Made by a program: the position numbers and the translations under genes. From positions 6,014,001-6,078,000 of the forward strand of contig JASJZC010000005.1 of the NCBI GenBank assembly GCA_037178855.1: a DNA stretch of 64,000 nt. Direction: 5' to 3'. The first letter of the stretch is position 1. The number at the start of each line of letters is the position of its first letter. The DNA comes from Oscheius sp. JU75. Taxonomy: Eukaryota > Nematoda > Chromadorea > Rhabditida > Rhabditidae. The notes beneath the pieces are model-generated. The model was not told the origin of the DNA, made no database searches, and was given only the letters and a program-made list of their open reading frames with translations. Positions 10,357 through 21,524 of this stretch are shown one piece after another.

Positions 10357-10863
10357 TCAACCACAAAAAGCAAATGTTGACAAAACAGGACAGGGAACTG
10401 TCTTTGGATTCAATGTTTGGTTCGGAGAGTTAGCATAATCCTGACTATTGTTTTTGGTAGACCAGTCAACGGAACTAAAGGCCGTCAAAAGGTCTCAGTG
10501 GCTATTGTTTACATTGTAAAACTGTCCGACAGCTGTGAGATTTGTAGGAAAAAACAAGGATGGAAAAGATACACGCGTCTTGTTTACTTTCGGAAGAAGG
10601 ATCGTGTAGACAGACTCTTGATCCAGATCAAAATAAGGGAGCGTCTGGATGAATCAAAAGATTTGGTCAGTATAACCAAAAGAAACATTTCGAAGACGAG
10701 AAAACGGAAAAGGACACTTGTTGCACAGACAATAAGGGAGAGTGTAGTCATCATAATTGGGTACAAAAAGTAAAAAGACGAGCAGCGGAAAAGTGTCCGA
10801 GAAGAGCGTCCCGAGGAGGAGATTTCGAGTGGTGGCCTCGGGCTGACCGGCCCAGCTGCCGCC
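10357..10863 (-). CDS. possible type II membrane or secreted small protein, 5' end uncertain
   Basis: The minus strand encodes MMTTLSLIVCATSVLF followed by FRFLVFEMFLL, a signal-anchor-like stretch. A 32-bp intron then leads into TLPYFDLDQESVYTILLPKV and SFPSLFFPTNLTAVGQFYN. A last exon ends LSTFAFCG at the TGA at 10359-10357. Three N-glycosylation sequons (NKT, NLT, NQT) suit a lumenal or extracellular domain. The frame continues upstream of the MM into an exon without an ATG. The plus strand is also open over about 10770-10870, so strand and 5' structure are not settled. A TATAAAA on the minus strand near 11020 could serve this gene. Confidence 0.4.
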
Positions 10864-11103
10864 ACCTCAGATGAGACGAAATGTCAACACTGGACGAATT
10901 GATACCGAACAGACCGCATCTTGAACTGACTGAGCTGAATGAGACCGGAAATACTTCGACAACAGTATCAAGTGTTAGATAGAAATAAAGAGGATGTTGG
11001 ACACCAAAACAAAAACTACTTTTTATAGCGGGAGAGTGAATATGTTACGCTTTGGTCTCTTCACACTGAAATATTGGTCAAAGAACACATGAGATTGTGT
11101 ATC

Positions 11104-11414
11104 CTACGTGAGAGGTTCTTTAAATACATCGGAAAAACAGTCGAAGATATGTTCAGCTAGCCTCTTGAACGTCGTCTACGTGTTCGCGAAGTCGGGTTCC
11201 GCGCCAGTTTCAATTGCCTCGATTGTTCTTCTCGCAAAAAAGCGCCCGATCGCACCTCGAACTGACAGCTTTAGCAATCAAATCCGACTCCAAAAAACTG
11301 CTTTCCATGACCTTTGGTTTCACCTCTTCTGACTGTATTTGGATGAAGTGTGTTCGAAATTTGGTACTTTTAGGGTACACGGACGACTTCGTCTTGAAGT
11401 TCCAGCGTATCATA
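11104..11414 (-). CDS. possible small protein, 3 exons, unrecognised
   Basis: Three minus-strand exons join in frame from an ATG at 11414: MIRWNFKTKSS, then SEEVKPKVMESSFLESDLIA plus KAVSS, then LAEHIFDCFSDVFKEPLT to a TAG at 11106-11104. The introns have consensus donors. The product would be only about 55 residues, helical and charged. No homology is recognised. Confidence 0.33.
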
Positions 11415-11523
11415 GCTTCCCAGTAATTAGCTACTTTGTTAAAGTGGTTGCTAATAAGCAAAATTCCGAAATAAACGAAACACCGTAATTAGGTGTATAG
11501 TTTGAAGTAACTATTGTAGTTAC

Positions 11524-11958
11524 CTAGTTTTTGAAAGAACTAGCAAAACCTATGAGATCAATAGAGCCTACAAACCTGAATACGGAAGCAACATCGTCGA
11601 CTTCGCCTAAACTGTATATGCAGAATGTTCCGAGATCGGCTACCGAAAGGAAATACCATCATTTTGTGCTCTGGAGGACAATGCAAACTAAGCAACACAA
11701 CATCAAATTCCCAGTTCTGAAACACCGCCGTTGGAGGTTTTCTTTTGCAAGAAGTTCTGTGACCACACAAGCTATCACGTCTTTTCTAAACAGACACTCT
11801 TATCTTAACGAGACTACGGAAAACACACGATCCCTGATCTCTGTCAATTATTTTCACCCAATAGGTCCTTGGCGGGCGATCAACCCCCCGAATTGTCATC
11901 AACCATTACTAGTTTCCGACTTGTGTAACTCTGTGTGCAGACTCCGTTTTGGTTCCAT
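11524..11958 (-). CDS. possible small basic protein, about 5 exons, unrecognised
   Basis: Small exons on the minus strand join in one frame: MEPKRSLHTELHKSET, then IRDRVFS, then KRRDSLCGHRTSCKRKPPTA, then FALSSRAQND, then EVDDVASVF and a short last exon ending SSFKN at the TAG at 11526-11524. Each junction has GT...AG ends and consistent phase, which is hard to get by chance across four introns. The product is about 70 residues, N-terminally basic and C-terminally acidic, with no signal peptide. A longer plus-strand frame covers the same DNA but has no splice structure. Confidence 0.4.
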
Positions 11959-12089
11959 TTTGGTTGTTTGTATCTATCAACCAACAGCCTTTTATTAGGA
12001 ATTCGACCCGTGTCTTATCTAGTGGCAGACCGTCGATAAGATTGTCGTTCATTTTTGTTTCAGATTCCTTGTAAACAATCGTTTTCAGA

Positions 12090-15000
12090 ATGCGAAAGCA
12101 TCTCCTTCTCAATGTAAATGGTAAAGACTTGAGAGTTGAAAATCCGGACCCCGAGCTGACTCTTGCCTCATATCTGCGAAACTCTCGTAGGAACTCTTTT
12201 CCTTTTTATAGAAACGCATACTTAGTTGGTTTGACTGGCACAAAAGTAGCCTGTGGAGAAGGCTCATGTGGAGCTTGTGCGGTCGTTGTGGGACGATGGA
12301 GCGATGCTACTGTCAATTATTGTGCCATCAATGCCTGTGTGACTCCGTTGTTTTTTGTTGATGGCTGTCTCATAATCACGGTCGAGGGAGTCGGTAACAA
12401 GAAAAAGTTACACGCGGTACAAGAGCGTCTGGCCAAAGGTCACGGAACACAATGTGAGTTCAGTCAGAAACCAATCATTCCTTCTAGGCGGTTTCTGCTC
12501 ACCTGGTTTTGTCATATCAGCCTACGCTCTTCTGAGAAACAATCCAAATCCGAGTAAATACGAAATTCGTCAAGCTATCAAAGGCAATCTCTGTCGCTGT
12601 ACGGGATACAGACCAATCCTGGAAGCTTTCCATTCTTTTGCTGATGGAGGCTGTTGTCAAGGGAATAAGAACGTTTGTCCCTGCAAGGAAAACGGAGCCG
12701 GTGAAAAAGATCTGACAAAACTTGTCACTTGGTCCGATTTTCCGAAACTCGACCCGTCACAAGACTTGATATTCCCACCTTCTCTCATGGTTTGGAAGCT
12801 TACTAGTTGTATAATATCTACGTTTAGAGGATAGAAAATATCAATTCCTTTGAGCTACGAGGAAGATACATCACGATTGTGGTGCCTCGGAGCGAAGAAG
12901 AGCTGCTGAAGATTTTGAAGAAGAATCCAGGAGCGCAGATAGTCTCGACTGGAATGATCACATCTCTCAGTTAGATATCTTTTTTTACAAAGGACTTTCT
13001 AGGAAAGAGAAATACTGTCACGGAATTGGAAACCTGGATTGGTATTTGGAATATAGCGGAGTACCGAATCATTGGGGTTCTTCACATTTTATTTTAGACA
13101 ACTTTTTGAATCTTCAGGAACAAGAGGAATATGTTTCTTTCGGCTCTGCTCTGAGTATTTCTGAGCTCGTGTCTGCCATTGAAACGAAGTGTGACAAGTC
13201 CATCTCTTCTGCTTTCACTGAACTCGCTGACAAGTTTTCGTCTTCCAAGATCATCAATCAATCGGTTTGTTTTTCTTCTTAACAGACTTGAGATTTGTTC
13301 AGAGCTGGTCCGGCTCGATTGCAACCAAATCGGCCACTGATGTTGGAACATTGCTGCGAGCTCTCAATGCTAAACTTGTGCTAGTTTCGACCGATAGAGA
13401 GAAAACAATTGAAATGAGTGATCTGGTCAGTAGAGGACTTCCCAAAGGAAGTGTCATCAAGGCGGTACAAATTCCGAAGCAAACAGTTAGTTAGCATAAA
13501 ACTTATTGAAATAAATTAAAGGGCGGATTTGTCTTCTTCTGGAAAGCTGGCGTTAAAGGATCTGCTGATCAAACAGTTCTCAACTGTGCTGCTCATATCC
13601 GGGAGGAAAGAGCAGACGTCTTCTTCGGACTCAAGGGAGTTTACATAGTTTCGGTTGCAGTCAAGAACTGCATTCTCAACAGGTATTCTAATGTTCATTG
13701 CAATCTCATTCAAAATTCCAGCAAGCATTCATTTGAAGAGTTGGCTCAAACTGTGGAGACGGATTTCACTCCAGTGAAGAGCCATCCTGACCACGACTTT
13801 GCAATCGGATTGGCTAAGGCTGCCCTTTTCCATCTATCCCTTCGTCTTCAAGGCAAAGAGAGTCCGAAAACGGACGAATCCGATCTCAATTTCACTCAGA
13901 TCTACAGAGTTTATTGATTTTGTGATTGGTTTGAAGTAGTCTGTTTCCAGGCCACCTCTGAACATGCCATTCAGCGCCCTCTCGCTCATGAATACTCCGA
14001 TTTGTCGGCTAGTGGAGAGGCTGTGTTCGTTGGAGATCAAAAACTAAAAGGAAGCGCCTACCTTGGATTCGTCCTGTCCACTGCATCCCATGCCAAATTT
14101 TCAATTGACACTTACCATGCATCCCAAGAACCGGGTGTTTTGGGGATCTATGATGTGAAATCTATTACTGGAAACAACCTGCCAGGAATGCTCAGCTACA
14201 ACACTTACCCTGACAACACTCCAGTCTTGGCCGATGAAGAGGCAGGCTAGACGTATACAGTAGTGATTTAAATTTAGGTCGTATCAAAAGGCCAGCCGAT
14301 AGCTGTTGTAGCAGCAGAAACCCCCGAGCAAGCCATTCGAACAGCCAAACTGGTCAAAGTAACTTACGACCCTTTACCAGCAGTACTGACTCTCCAGGTT
14401 ATTCCTTTTTCATATTTATGTACCTCCATTTAGGAAGCAATTGAGAAAGATTCGGTTCTCGCACCTCCTAACATCTTTGGCGTGTCCGAAGAAGAAATTC
14501 AAACAGCCTTGTCTAATGGAACACAAGTTCTGGAAGGAGAGGCTTTCATAGCCGGACAGGTAACCAGGATTGTTTATAGAAGCTGGGATAATTCAGGAGC
14601 ACATGTATATGGAACCACAATCAGCTTGGGCTATTCCTCAAGAAAACGACCATATGGTTGTCTACTCTTCCACACAAGCTCAGTGCCACGTTCAGAATCA
14701 AACTGCTGCGGTACTCGGAGTTCCCAGCAATAAAGTGGTCATAAAGGTGAGATTGAAGTCAACCTCATTGATTCATAAAATCTCAGACAAAACGTCTCGG
14801 AGGTGGTTTTGGCGGGAAGAGCAATCAGAGCGTCTTCCCAGCCGCTGTGGCAGCTATTGTATCGAGGGATCTCGATCGTCCAGTAGCTGCTCTATTGTCG
14901 AGAGAAGAAGACTGTCTGATAACTGGAAAACGGCATCCGACCATCTTCAAATACAAAGTGGCTGTCAATAACGAGGGTCGAATCGAAGCTGCTCACATCA

Positions 15001-16646
15001 AGGCTTACCTGGACGGAGGATACTCTACAGAGCACTCGATTGGGGTAAGTGAGTCCCTATTCCTTGAAATAACTATCATTTTAGGTTGCTTTTGTAGCGG
15101 GTGCGATGTTCAACATTTGCTACGCCATACCTACGATACGAGTAGAGTCTCAAGCCATGAAAACCAACAAAACTTCGAACACTGCTTTCCGGTTTGAGCA
15201 CATTGTTCTTTAATAGAGTTTTAGTGGATACGGCAACCCTCAAGTAGCGTATGCTTGGGAGGCTATCGTTCAAAAAGTAGCTGCAACTGTTGGCAAACGA
15301 CCGGAAGAAATCAGAGAATTGAATTTCAGTCACGATGGGGACAAGTTTTTCGGCGGAGTTATTCGAACCCAAGCTTTGAAGAGTTGTTGGGAGGAGGTGA
15401 AGAAGTTCAGTGATGCTCAAAACAAGCTGAAGGAGATCGAGAAATTCAATAGGTAAGTTTGGTATTCTTATTCTCAGAAGAACCGTTTCCGCCTGAGTCC
15501 TTTGTAAGTCTCTTTTTTGCAAATCTGGAAAATCTTATGCACTATTTCAGAGAGAACTCTTACATCAAGAGAGGGCTGTCTATGTCCGGCACACGCTTCC
15601 CTCAAACTCACGACACGATCCATGAGCAAGCCGCTGCATTGGTTCAAATATATTTGGATGGAAGCATTGCTGTCTCGATTGGAGGAGTGGAGATGGGACA
15701 GGGATTGTACACAAAGTGTAGACAGGTGGCTGCCAAGGCTTTTGGTCTCCCCATCGAGAAAATTAACATCTTGGAGAGTTCGACAGATAAGACCGCAAAC
15801 AGTCCCGAAACCGGTGGTAGTCAGGGAGCTGATATTCATGGAAAGACGATCATGCTGTGCGCTGAACGTCTGATGGAAAAGATCCGTCCATTAATGAAGA
15901 AAGATAAAACTTGGGAGGAGGTGGTATGGGAAGCTCATAACTTGAGACTTCCTCTACAAGCCACAGAACACATGATGTAATCCTTTACAAAATTCTTTAA
16001 TGTAAACATTTTAGAATCGACCGCGCCGCACACGGTATCGCCGCTGGACAACCGACTCATTTCACAACTGGTGCAGCTTGTGTGGTCGCAGAAGTGGATT
16101 GTATTAGTGGAGAGCATAAGGTAGGACAATTATTTTGAGATATCTGAATTGCTTTAGCTGCTTTCTGTCGACATTGTCATGGATGTCGGAGAGAGTTTGA
16201 ATCCGGCGGCGGACATTGGCCAGATTGAAGGAGGCTTTTTCCAGGTTCTACATCCAATAGTTCATAATACGTCTGTTCTTTAGGGCTATGGGTTGCTGAC
16301 ATGTGAAGAAGTCAACTGGGACAAAGAGGGTGCTCTGAAAACTACCAACTTCAGCAGTTATAGTATCCCAACGAGTGCAATAGTTCCGAGCACGTTCCGA
16401 GTAAAACTACTTGGTGACACTCCCGGATGTCCTCTCCAGGTGTACTCTTCAAAGGTGCATGGTAGTAAAAGAGTCAATAAAATCTATTTTCAGGGAATCG
16501 GAGAGCCTCCTTACATGCTCGGAACAGCTGCTTATGGAGCTATTCTGGACGCGGTTTGTGCGAGAAGGACCGAGGTTGGGAAAAAGGGCTGGCTCCAAGT
16601 CGACTCTCCATTGAACAGAAAACGTGTTCTTGAGCTTTGTAATTAG
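12090..16646 (+). CDS. xanthine dehydrogenase/aldehyde oxidase family molybdo-flavoenzyme
   Basis: Oxidises purines or aldehydes by hydroxylation at a molybdopterin centre, passing electrons through two [2Fe-2S] clusters. The ATG at 12090 starts the plant-type ferredoxin domain with [12 protein letters not shown]. The second cluster motifs follow ([19 protein letters not shown]). A middle domain corresponds to the FAD module but is weakly conserved: where a GNIVTASPISD-type motif is expected it reads [13 protein letters not shown]. The molybdenum domain is well kept: [61 protein letters not shown] and the catalytic GIGEPPY near the end. The frame ends ELCN at about 16646. More than 15 short introns are present. 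The position usually holding the purine-contacting Arg after GGKxx is Gln (GGKSNQS), pointing to aldehyde-oxidase-like specificity. Confidence 0.9.
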
Positions 16647-16751
16647 CCTATTTCCTACCTTTTCAAATATTTGTTCATTACTGTAAATACATATATTCAC
16701 ATTCCGAATAGCACTCTGACTTTTGTAGAGAACCCGTTCATTTCACGACAT

Positions 16752-17953
16752 CTATCGTGAACGAAAGAGACGTTGAGATGAGATCATGGAAGCTCTTCGT
16801 TGTCTTTGGTAGCCGCGGACATGAAAGCAAGTCAGAACGAGTCTAAAAGTTGAAAGTATTTTGAAACTTGTTACTAGCAATACCCATCAAGCATATGACA
16901 AAGAACCCAGGCGAACGTGGTTGTGAAGAACACGTAGTACTTGTTCGAGTTGAATGTCCATAAAATGTAAAAGTTCGTCAATTCGTAGAAGAACACGGCT
17001 CCTTGGACGCACGACTAAACTGTTTTGTTTGCAGGCATCCTGTATTCAAAACCTGTACGAAGAACCGAATTTCTGTTTTTCTTCTGTTTTTCGCAATTTC
17101 GACGACCTCGCCAATTCTCCTATCATCAAAGACCGTATCTGTCGCTAGCTAAAGAACAGTTTTTGTCTGTCAAAAGAGTCTACTTGATGGTTTTTGTGGA
17201 GAAAATAAAGAGTTGTGAGATCGAGAATTGCCATTGTGGTGAAGACACCGAAGCCCGTATACATATCAAAGTATTTAGAAATCATTTCTCCACATTTTGT
17301 CGACGAGAAATCCCAAGTCCAGGTGGAAGGATGATACGAGATGTAGCATTCATCGTCTAAAAAACATTGACGATAAAAGTGTGTGAGACTGACACCAAAA
17401 ATACGGAACTATGTGACAGAACCCAAGAAGCCAAGGGATTCCGACTATAATCTTGGCTCGCTGCGATGTCAGCAACATTACTGCCTGAAGTGTACTTGTA
17501 GTTTATAGTCAAAGCTATCTTACTCGAAGCGGAAAGGTGATCGATATGAATCTATTGACGGAGATTGCCAGATGAGAATAAACACAGACATCCCAGAAGA
17601 AAATGTTGATCTGACCCAATACTTTACCGACAATACTAGTGGCAACCGACTCGTCTTTTCTGTGATGTTCTTTGTTAGTTAGACAACAATAGCTTACATG
17701 ATGGTCAACGGACAGACCCATAGCAGAAAGATTGCACAAACACCAAAGTTTGCGACACAGTGAGTGAAACACAGTCGACCAAAAGGATTGGCTAATATCG
17801 GGTTGTTGTAGACAATAACCAAACCAAATCCATTCAAAATAGTCCCAAGTGTTCCTATCTAAACTTCAAAATATGCAAAGCAATTGAAGAGCTTACCATG
17901 CACAATAGTCCTGCTATTGCTACGTCAGACGGGGTAGCATTGTTTTCCGTCAT
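16752..17953 (-). CDS. srx-like seven-transmembrane chemoreceptor
   Basis: A nematode chemosensory GPCR resembling the srx family. The start at 17953 gives a short N-terminus with an N-glycosylation site (MTENNATPSD). Next come GTLGTILNGFGLVIVYNNPI, FGRLCFTHCVANFGVCAIF, and the TM3 end YSHLAISVNRFISITFPLR, a typical srx signature. Later exons give an extracellular loop with CYISYHPSTWTWDF and a downstream Cys, GVFTTMAILDLTTLYFL, the cytoplasmic TEIRFFVQ, SCVQGAVFFYELTNFYILW, and TTTFAWVLCHMLDG before the last helix. The basic tail ends RLFRSR at the TAG at 16754-16752. Eight or so exons, all in frame. It converges on the molybdo-flavoenzyme, with about 105 bp between stops. Confidence 0.8.
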
Positions 17954-18935
17954 TTTCTCCCGAAATCCACTGTTAGAGGTAGTAAACGACACACTGAAGA
18001 AGATAATTATGCATGAGAGTCAAATACACTGAGCGTCATATGCAGGGAAAAGGAGTTGAATGGCCAAATGGGAGTCGAGAATTAGTAATTGGTGAGACCG
18101 TTGGAGAGGTTATACTTCCCTAGGGGAAGAAAATACAGGCATATTCCGGTTGAAATAGTCTTACAACAATCAAAGTTTGGCGACCGGAGTTTGAACAAAG
18201 ATCTTATAACATTGTAGTACGAAAACGCGTAATCTGAAGCCATCGTAACTAAATCTGGCAGCTGCAATTGAAGATTTCCTAATCAGATTCAAAAATGGTT
18301 TAGCTCGAAACAGTGGAGGAAACATTCGGTCATGACTCATTCAAACGGTGCCAAGGAGGCCAAACACCTTAAAATTTAAAATTAGCACGCGCTGTCCCTT
18401 GAAGTGTAGTCTCATCTTCCAAAGAACATTTTTAGCAAAATTTTAGACTTGTTTTGGAATCAAGACTCCGTACTCACACTGGTTTACATGGTGTGACTGT
18501 CTAGTCAAATCAGTAAAACAGCTTATTCATACACAAATGTGAGAAAGATTAAATTTAACGCGGCTGACAACAACAAGCCTGCACGCTGTTTCAGAAAGAG
18601 GAACTGGTCATTTTTATTAGAGTGATAAGTGGCCTATGACGAAGAAAGGTGTACTACTGGGTCAAACTGACGTCTTGGCCTGGAAGTTGCTTCAAATATT
18701 TGGTGCTGATAAAGGTTAATGTGTTTTGGTAAAGAAGAATCTTCAGAGTATCCAGCAAAAGCAAAGCTAACCACTATGAAATGCTCAACCCTTAAGTACA
18801 ATGACTGTTAACAAACAAACAAATAACTATGTTATTGCGCGCTTGCTTTTGCAGAAAATTAGCTTGGAGCGGAAAGAGGAAATCGTCTGCTATTTCCGAT
18901 TTGATCCCATTGAGCAATGAGAGTGATAAATCAGT
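17954..18935. other. intergenic, about 1 kb, no supported gene
   Basis: A minus-strand frame at 18267-18082 starts MASDYAFSYYNVIRSLFKL if read from its internal ATG, but no confident continuation was found. The rest is AT-rich with nothing recognisable. Confidence 0.35.
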
Positions 18936-19290
18936 TTATTTCTGGCTGAACTGACTGACACTTTTTTCAAAATCTTTTGCATCTAGACGTTCCCTCAGAT
19001 CTTCTTCATTGATTATCTGTGTCTGGTCTTTAATAGTAGCCTCGCCATTCTTTGACATGACACTCTCGTACACTGCTATTGCTTCGAAGTTTTGCTTTCC
19101 TGTTCCAACAGCAGGGTCCAATCGTCCATTCATCGTATTGTACACAGCTTCCGCTTCTGCGTTCAGTTTAAAATTGGGTTGGTTATTCGAGAGCTAAAAC
19201 ATGTCTACTATCTCAAACCAAGATACTTGCTTTGGTCCGACATCCAACAAGCAGCAGAGAGAAACAGAGTGATGAGAGTAAGGTCATCAT
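18936..19290 (-). CDS. small secreted protein, unrecognised
   Basis: The ATG at 19290 starts a clear signal peptide (MMTLLSSLCFSLLLVGC). After one short intron (a 25-bp GT...AG fits the frame) the second exon encodes about 66 residues: NAEAEAVYNTMNGRLDP, TGKQNFEAIAVYESVMSK and a charged tail rich in Asp, Glu and Lys, ending SQFSQK at TAA 18938-18936. The mature part has no Cys beyond the leader and looks helical. No family recognised. It lies on the same strand as, and immediately downstream of, another small gene. Confidence 0.5.
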
Positions 19291-19324
19291 GACTAGGAAG
19301 GACTAGTTGTTGTGTTTGTCTCGA

Positions 19325-20020
19325 TCACTTTCTGTAACGGTAACTGTTTACATAGGACAGGAGGAGAAACAAAGTATCGGATTTCAACTGTTGCTCCAAA
19401 TGGGACTGCGATCGAACTATATGAATATGGCCGTGTACCGTATCTGTTATATGCGTTCTTCCCTTTGAGTATGAAGATTTGATAAAACTTTCTGCAAAAA
19501 ATTTTTGCAAAACTGCAAATTTCGTTTTAAGGGTTGAAGAACACTGTTGTTTGGTGTGATTTCTCCGATTGTCATGTCTACCAGAAGAAAGCGATGAGAT
19601 GGTGAGAGCTTGAAGTCGGTCGTATTCTTGCAAGTCATTTTTGCCGCTTCATATTGATGACAGATCACGTTAATCAAAAGCTCAGCGGTTTCGGTCGTTT
19701 CCTTCAGACCGTCCTTCAGAGTTTTGTTCTCTCTTCCTGTGATGGAGAAATGGAGGAAAATTTACCACAGACTTTAAGGAACCCGTTATTTTGAAATAGG
19801 AAAATAAACCTAACTCTGGTATCCGCAATTTGTGCATATGACAACCATTTAACTGTCGATTTGATTCACTAGTTCTGGGTCTTGATATGAGAAGACGTTT
19901 GTCAGTATTTCAACTGAGTCTGTATGGTAAGATTGAAATTGAGGAACGGACAGGAACTAGTCTGCTTCAGGGTGCTCATTAGACGGACATAACAACGAAA
20001 CTCATCAGAGGCAGTCAGAG
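19325..20020 (-). CDS. small Cys-containing protein, probably secreted, ends uncertain
   Basis: Three exons share one frame on the minus strand. The first encodes DEFRCYVRLMSTLKQ and SSCPFLNFNLTIQ, the second NRQLNGCHMHKLRIPEL, and the third NKTLKDGLKETTETAEL, VICHQYEAAKMTCKN, HRFLLVDMTIGEITPNN. The last exon is ambiguous: a 33-bp intron leads to a frame ending at 19325, while a 22-bp intron leads to a frame ending near 19293 with GTRPYSYSSIAVPFGATVE. The 5' end lacks a clear ATG: the open frame extends past 20020 through LAALSLSPSLTAS, which resembles a leader, and the first internal Met is at 19979. Several sequons and Cys residues suggest an extracellular product. Confidence 0.42.
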
Positions 20021-20220
20021 ATGGGGAGAGAGAAAGAGCTGCGAGACAGTTGTGAGAGAGATGAACTCTTAACCTTATCAATCAATCTGTTGACTGTTGA
20101 GCTTATCAATAAGCCAATCTTACCTTGAAAGTAGGACTGATTTGACTGAACGCGCTTAAATATGAGCTGAGCTCACTCAAGCAGCGAAATTTTATTATAA
20201 ATTATGGATCGATTCTTCAA

Positions 20221-21099
20221 CTAATGATGATGCCCACGATGTCCTCCGAAATGATGTCCCCAACGGCTGTGGAACAGATCGAAGAGCTCATCTCTCGCAG
20301 ATTCGCTGACACTGTCAAATATTTTTCTCTTCTCCTCCATTAACTTCTCGATCTTCTCATAGGCTTCCTTGGCTTCGGAAGATAGTTTAGCTACCTTCTC
20401 CTTGAACTCAAGTCTCTCCTGTTGTCTCTTCTCGTAGAACTCGTTGAATTCTTTCAGAAGATCGCCGGACAGCGTCTTCTCAGCCAACTCCTTCATCTTT
20501 TCGGGCTTCTGGTCCCAAGGAATGGACTTGTCCTTCATCAGTTCTTTGAACTGCTTCTGTATATCGGCAGAAGCTTTCTTCAGGAAGGGCATGAAGCCAG
20601 ACTTGAAGATTTCGAACTTTTTCTCACGAGGAAGAGTATCCAGCTAAACATTGTTTTATACCCGTAAGAACCTATGTACTTACTATTTCACGAGTCAGTC
20701 CTTGTTCCTCATAGCATTTGTCTCCATCCTTGTAGTCTTTCCAAATAGCTTTGACCTTAAAAAGGTGATCTTTGTTGTCATTTCAGAACAGGAAAGCAAA
20801 ACGGAACTGATACTCTTATTGCGCAGTCAGAAAGTAGAGTGAGATCAGTTTCATTTTTTCTGGCTGTCTATGAAAAGACATAACGTACTTTTTCTTGAGC
20901 ATCAGCAGGAAGATCATCGACGTAGGAAGGAAGTCCACAGGGAGGAGGTCCCTGAAAGTGCTTTCAGTGGTGAATATGCAGTTTCAAAACTTTCTAGGAG
21001 CCAACAGTTAGAGAAGAATATTGCTGAGGAAAGAAGACTTACCCGCTTTCCGTGAGGATGAGCAGCTGCTATGGCGACAAGAGCAAGAAGGATCCACAT
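20221..21099 (-). CDS. SXP/RAL-2 (DUF148) family secreted protein with His-rich tail
   Basis: A member of the nematode-specific SXP/RAL-2 family: secreted or surface-associated helical proteins, several of them immunodominant antigens in parasites, with unsettled function. Four exons. Exon 1 is the signal peptide MWILLALVAIAAAHPHGKR from 21099. Exon 2 encodes GPPPCGLPSYVDDLP. Exon 3 encodes VKAIWKDYKDGDKCYEEQGL. The long exon 4 carries the family core (LPREKKFEIFKSGFMPFL) and a long charged helix rich in Glu and Lys. The C-terminus is unusual: a cluster of seven His in the last eleven residues (HHFGG...GHHH) before TAA 20223-20221, which could bind metal. Two Cys residues may pair. Family assignment is firm; the metal idea is inference. 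Confidence 0.82.
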
Positions 21100-21134
21100 G
21101 GTTTGAATGTTGTTGTGTCCTTGGTTCAGTGGCG

Positions 21135-21142
21135 CTTTTATA
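21135..21142 (-). promoter_or_regulatory. TATA box upstream of SXP/RAL-2 gene
   Basis: TATAAAAG on the minus strand, flanked by GCGC on both sides, lies 36-43 bp before the ATG at 21099. Confidence 0.5.
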
Positions 21143-21179
21143 GCGCGCGTAACATCATCCCCGAAAAAGCCCGTCCACA

Positions 21180-21520
21180 ACTATTTGTCAAACAAGGAGG
21201 GCCGTTCACGACTGATCGAGATCTATAAAGATCAATTGCTTGGAGAAACGAAGTGAACTGTGTTTCAAGTATGATTTCATCGCCTGCGAATGGATCTGAT
21301 CATTGTCGTCATTAGACGGAAACAAGTTGGAAACTGTCTCTTGATTTGGGAATATTTTCACGGTTCCAAAGAAAGGACTTTGCCTAGGATGATTAGAACT
21401 GAACATGGAGCGATACATTATCATTGATCCGTAACAAAGACAAACAGAAAAGTCTTTGTCTTTATCTCAACTATTTCGAAGAAAATCATCCCCTTGCCCT
21501 GATAAGGACCCTCTCATTTT
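21180..21520. promoter_or_regulatory. intergenic region between divergent SXP/RAL-2 and phospholipase B-like genes
   Basis: No coding exon is supported. TGATAAG at 21500-21506 lies 19 bp before the phospholipase B-like ATG and may bind an intestinal GATA factor. Confidence 0.4.
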
Positions 21521-21524
21521 AGCC

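Noticed and set aside
10417-10773. 118-codon plus-strand frame, very basic
   Set aside because: Composition looks like an antisense shadow of a membrane-protein exon; no splice or homology support.
11531-11998. 155-codon plus-strand frame
   Set aside because: The minus strand shows several consistent splice junctions over the same DNA, and the plus frame has no family resemblance.
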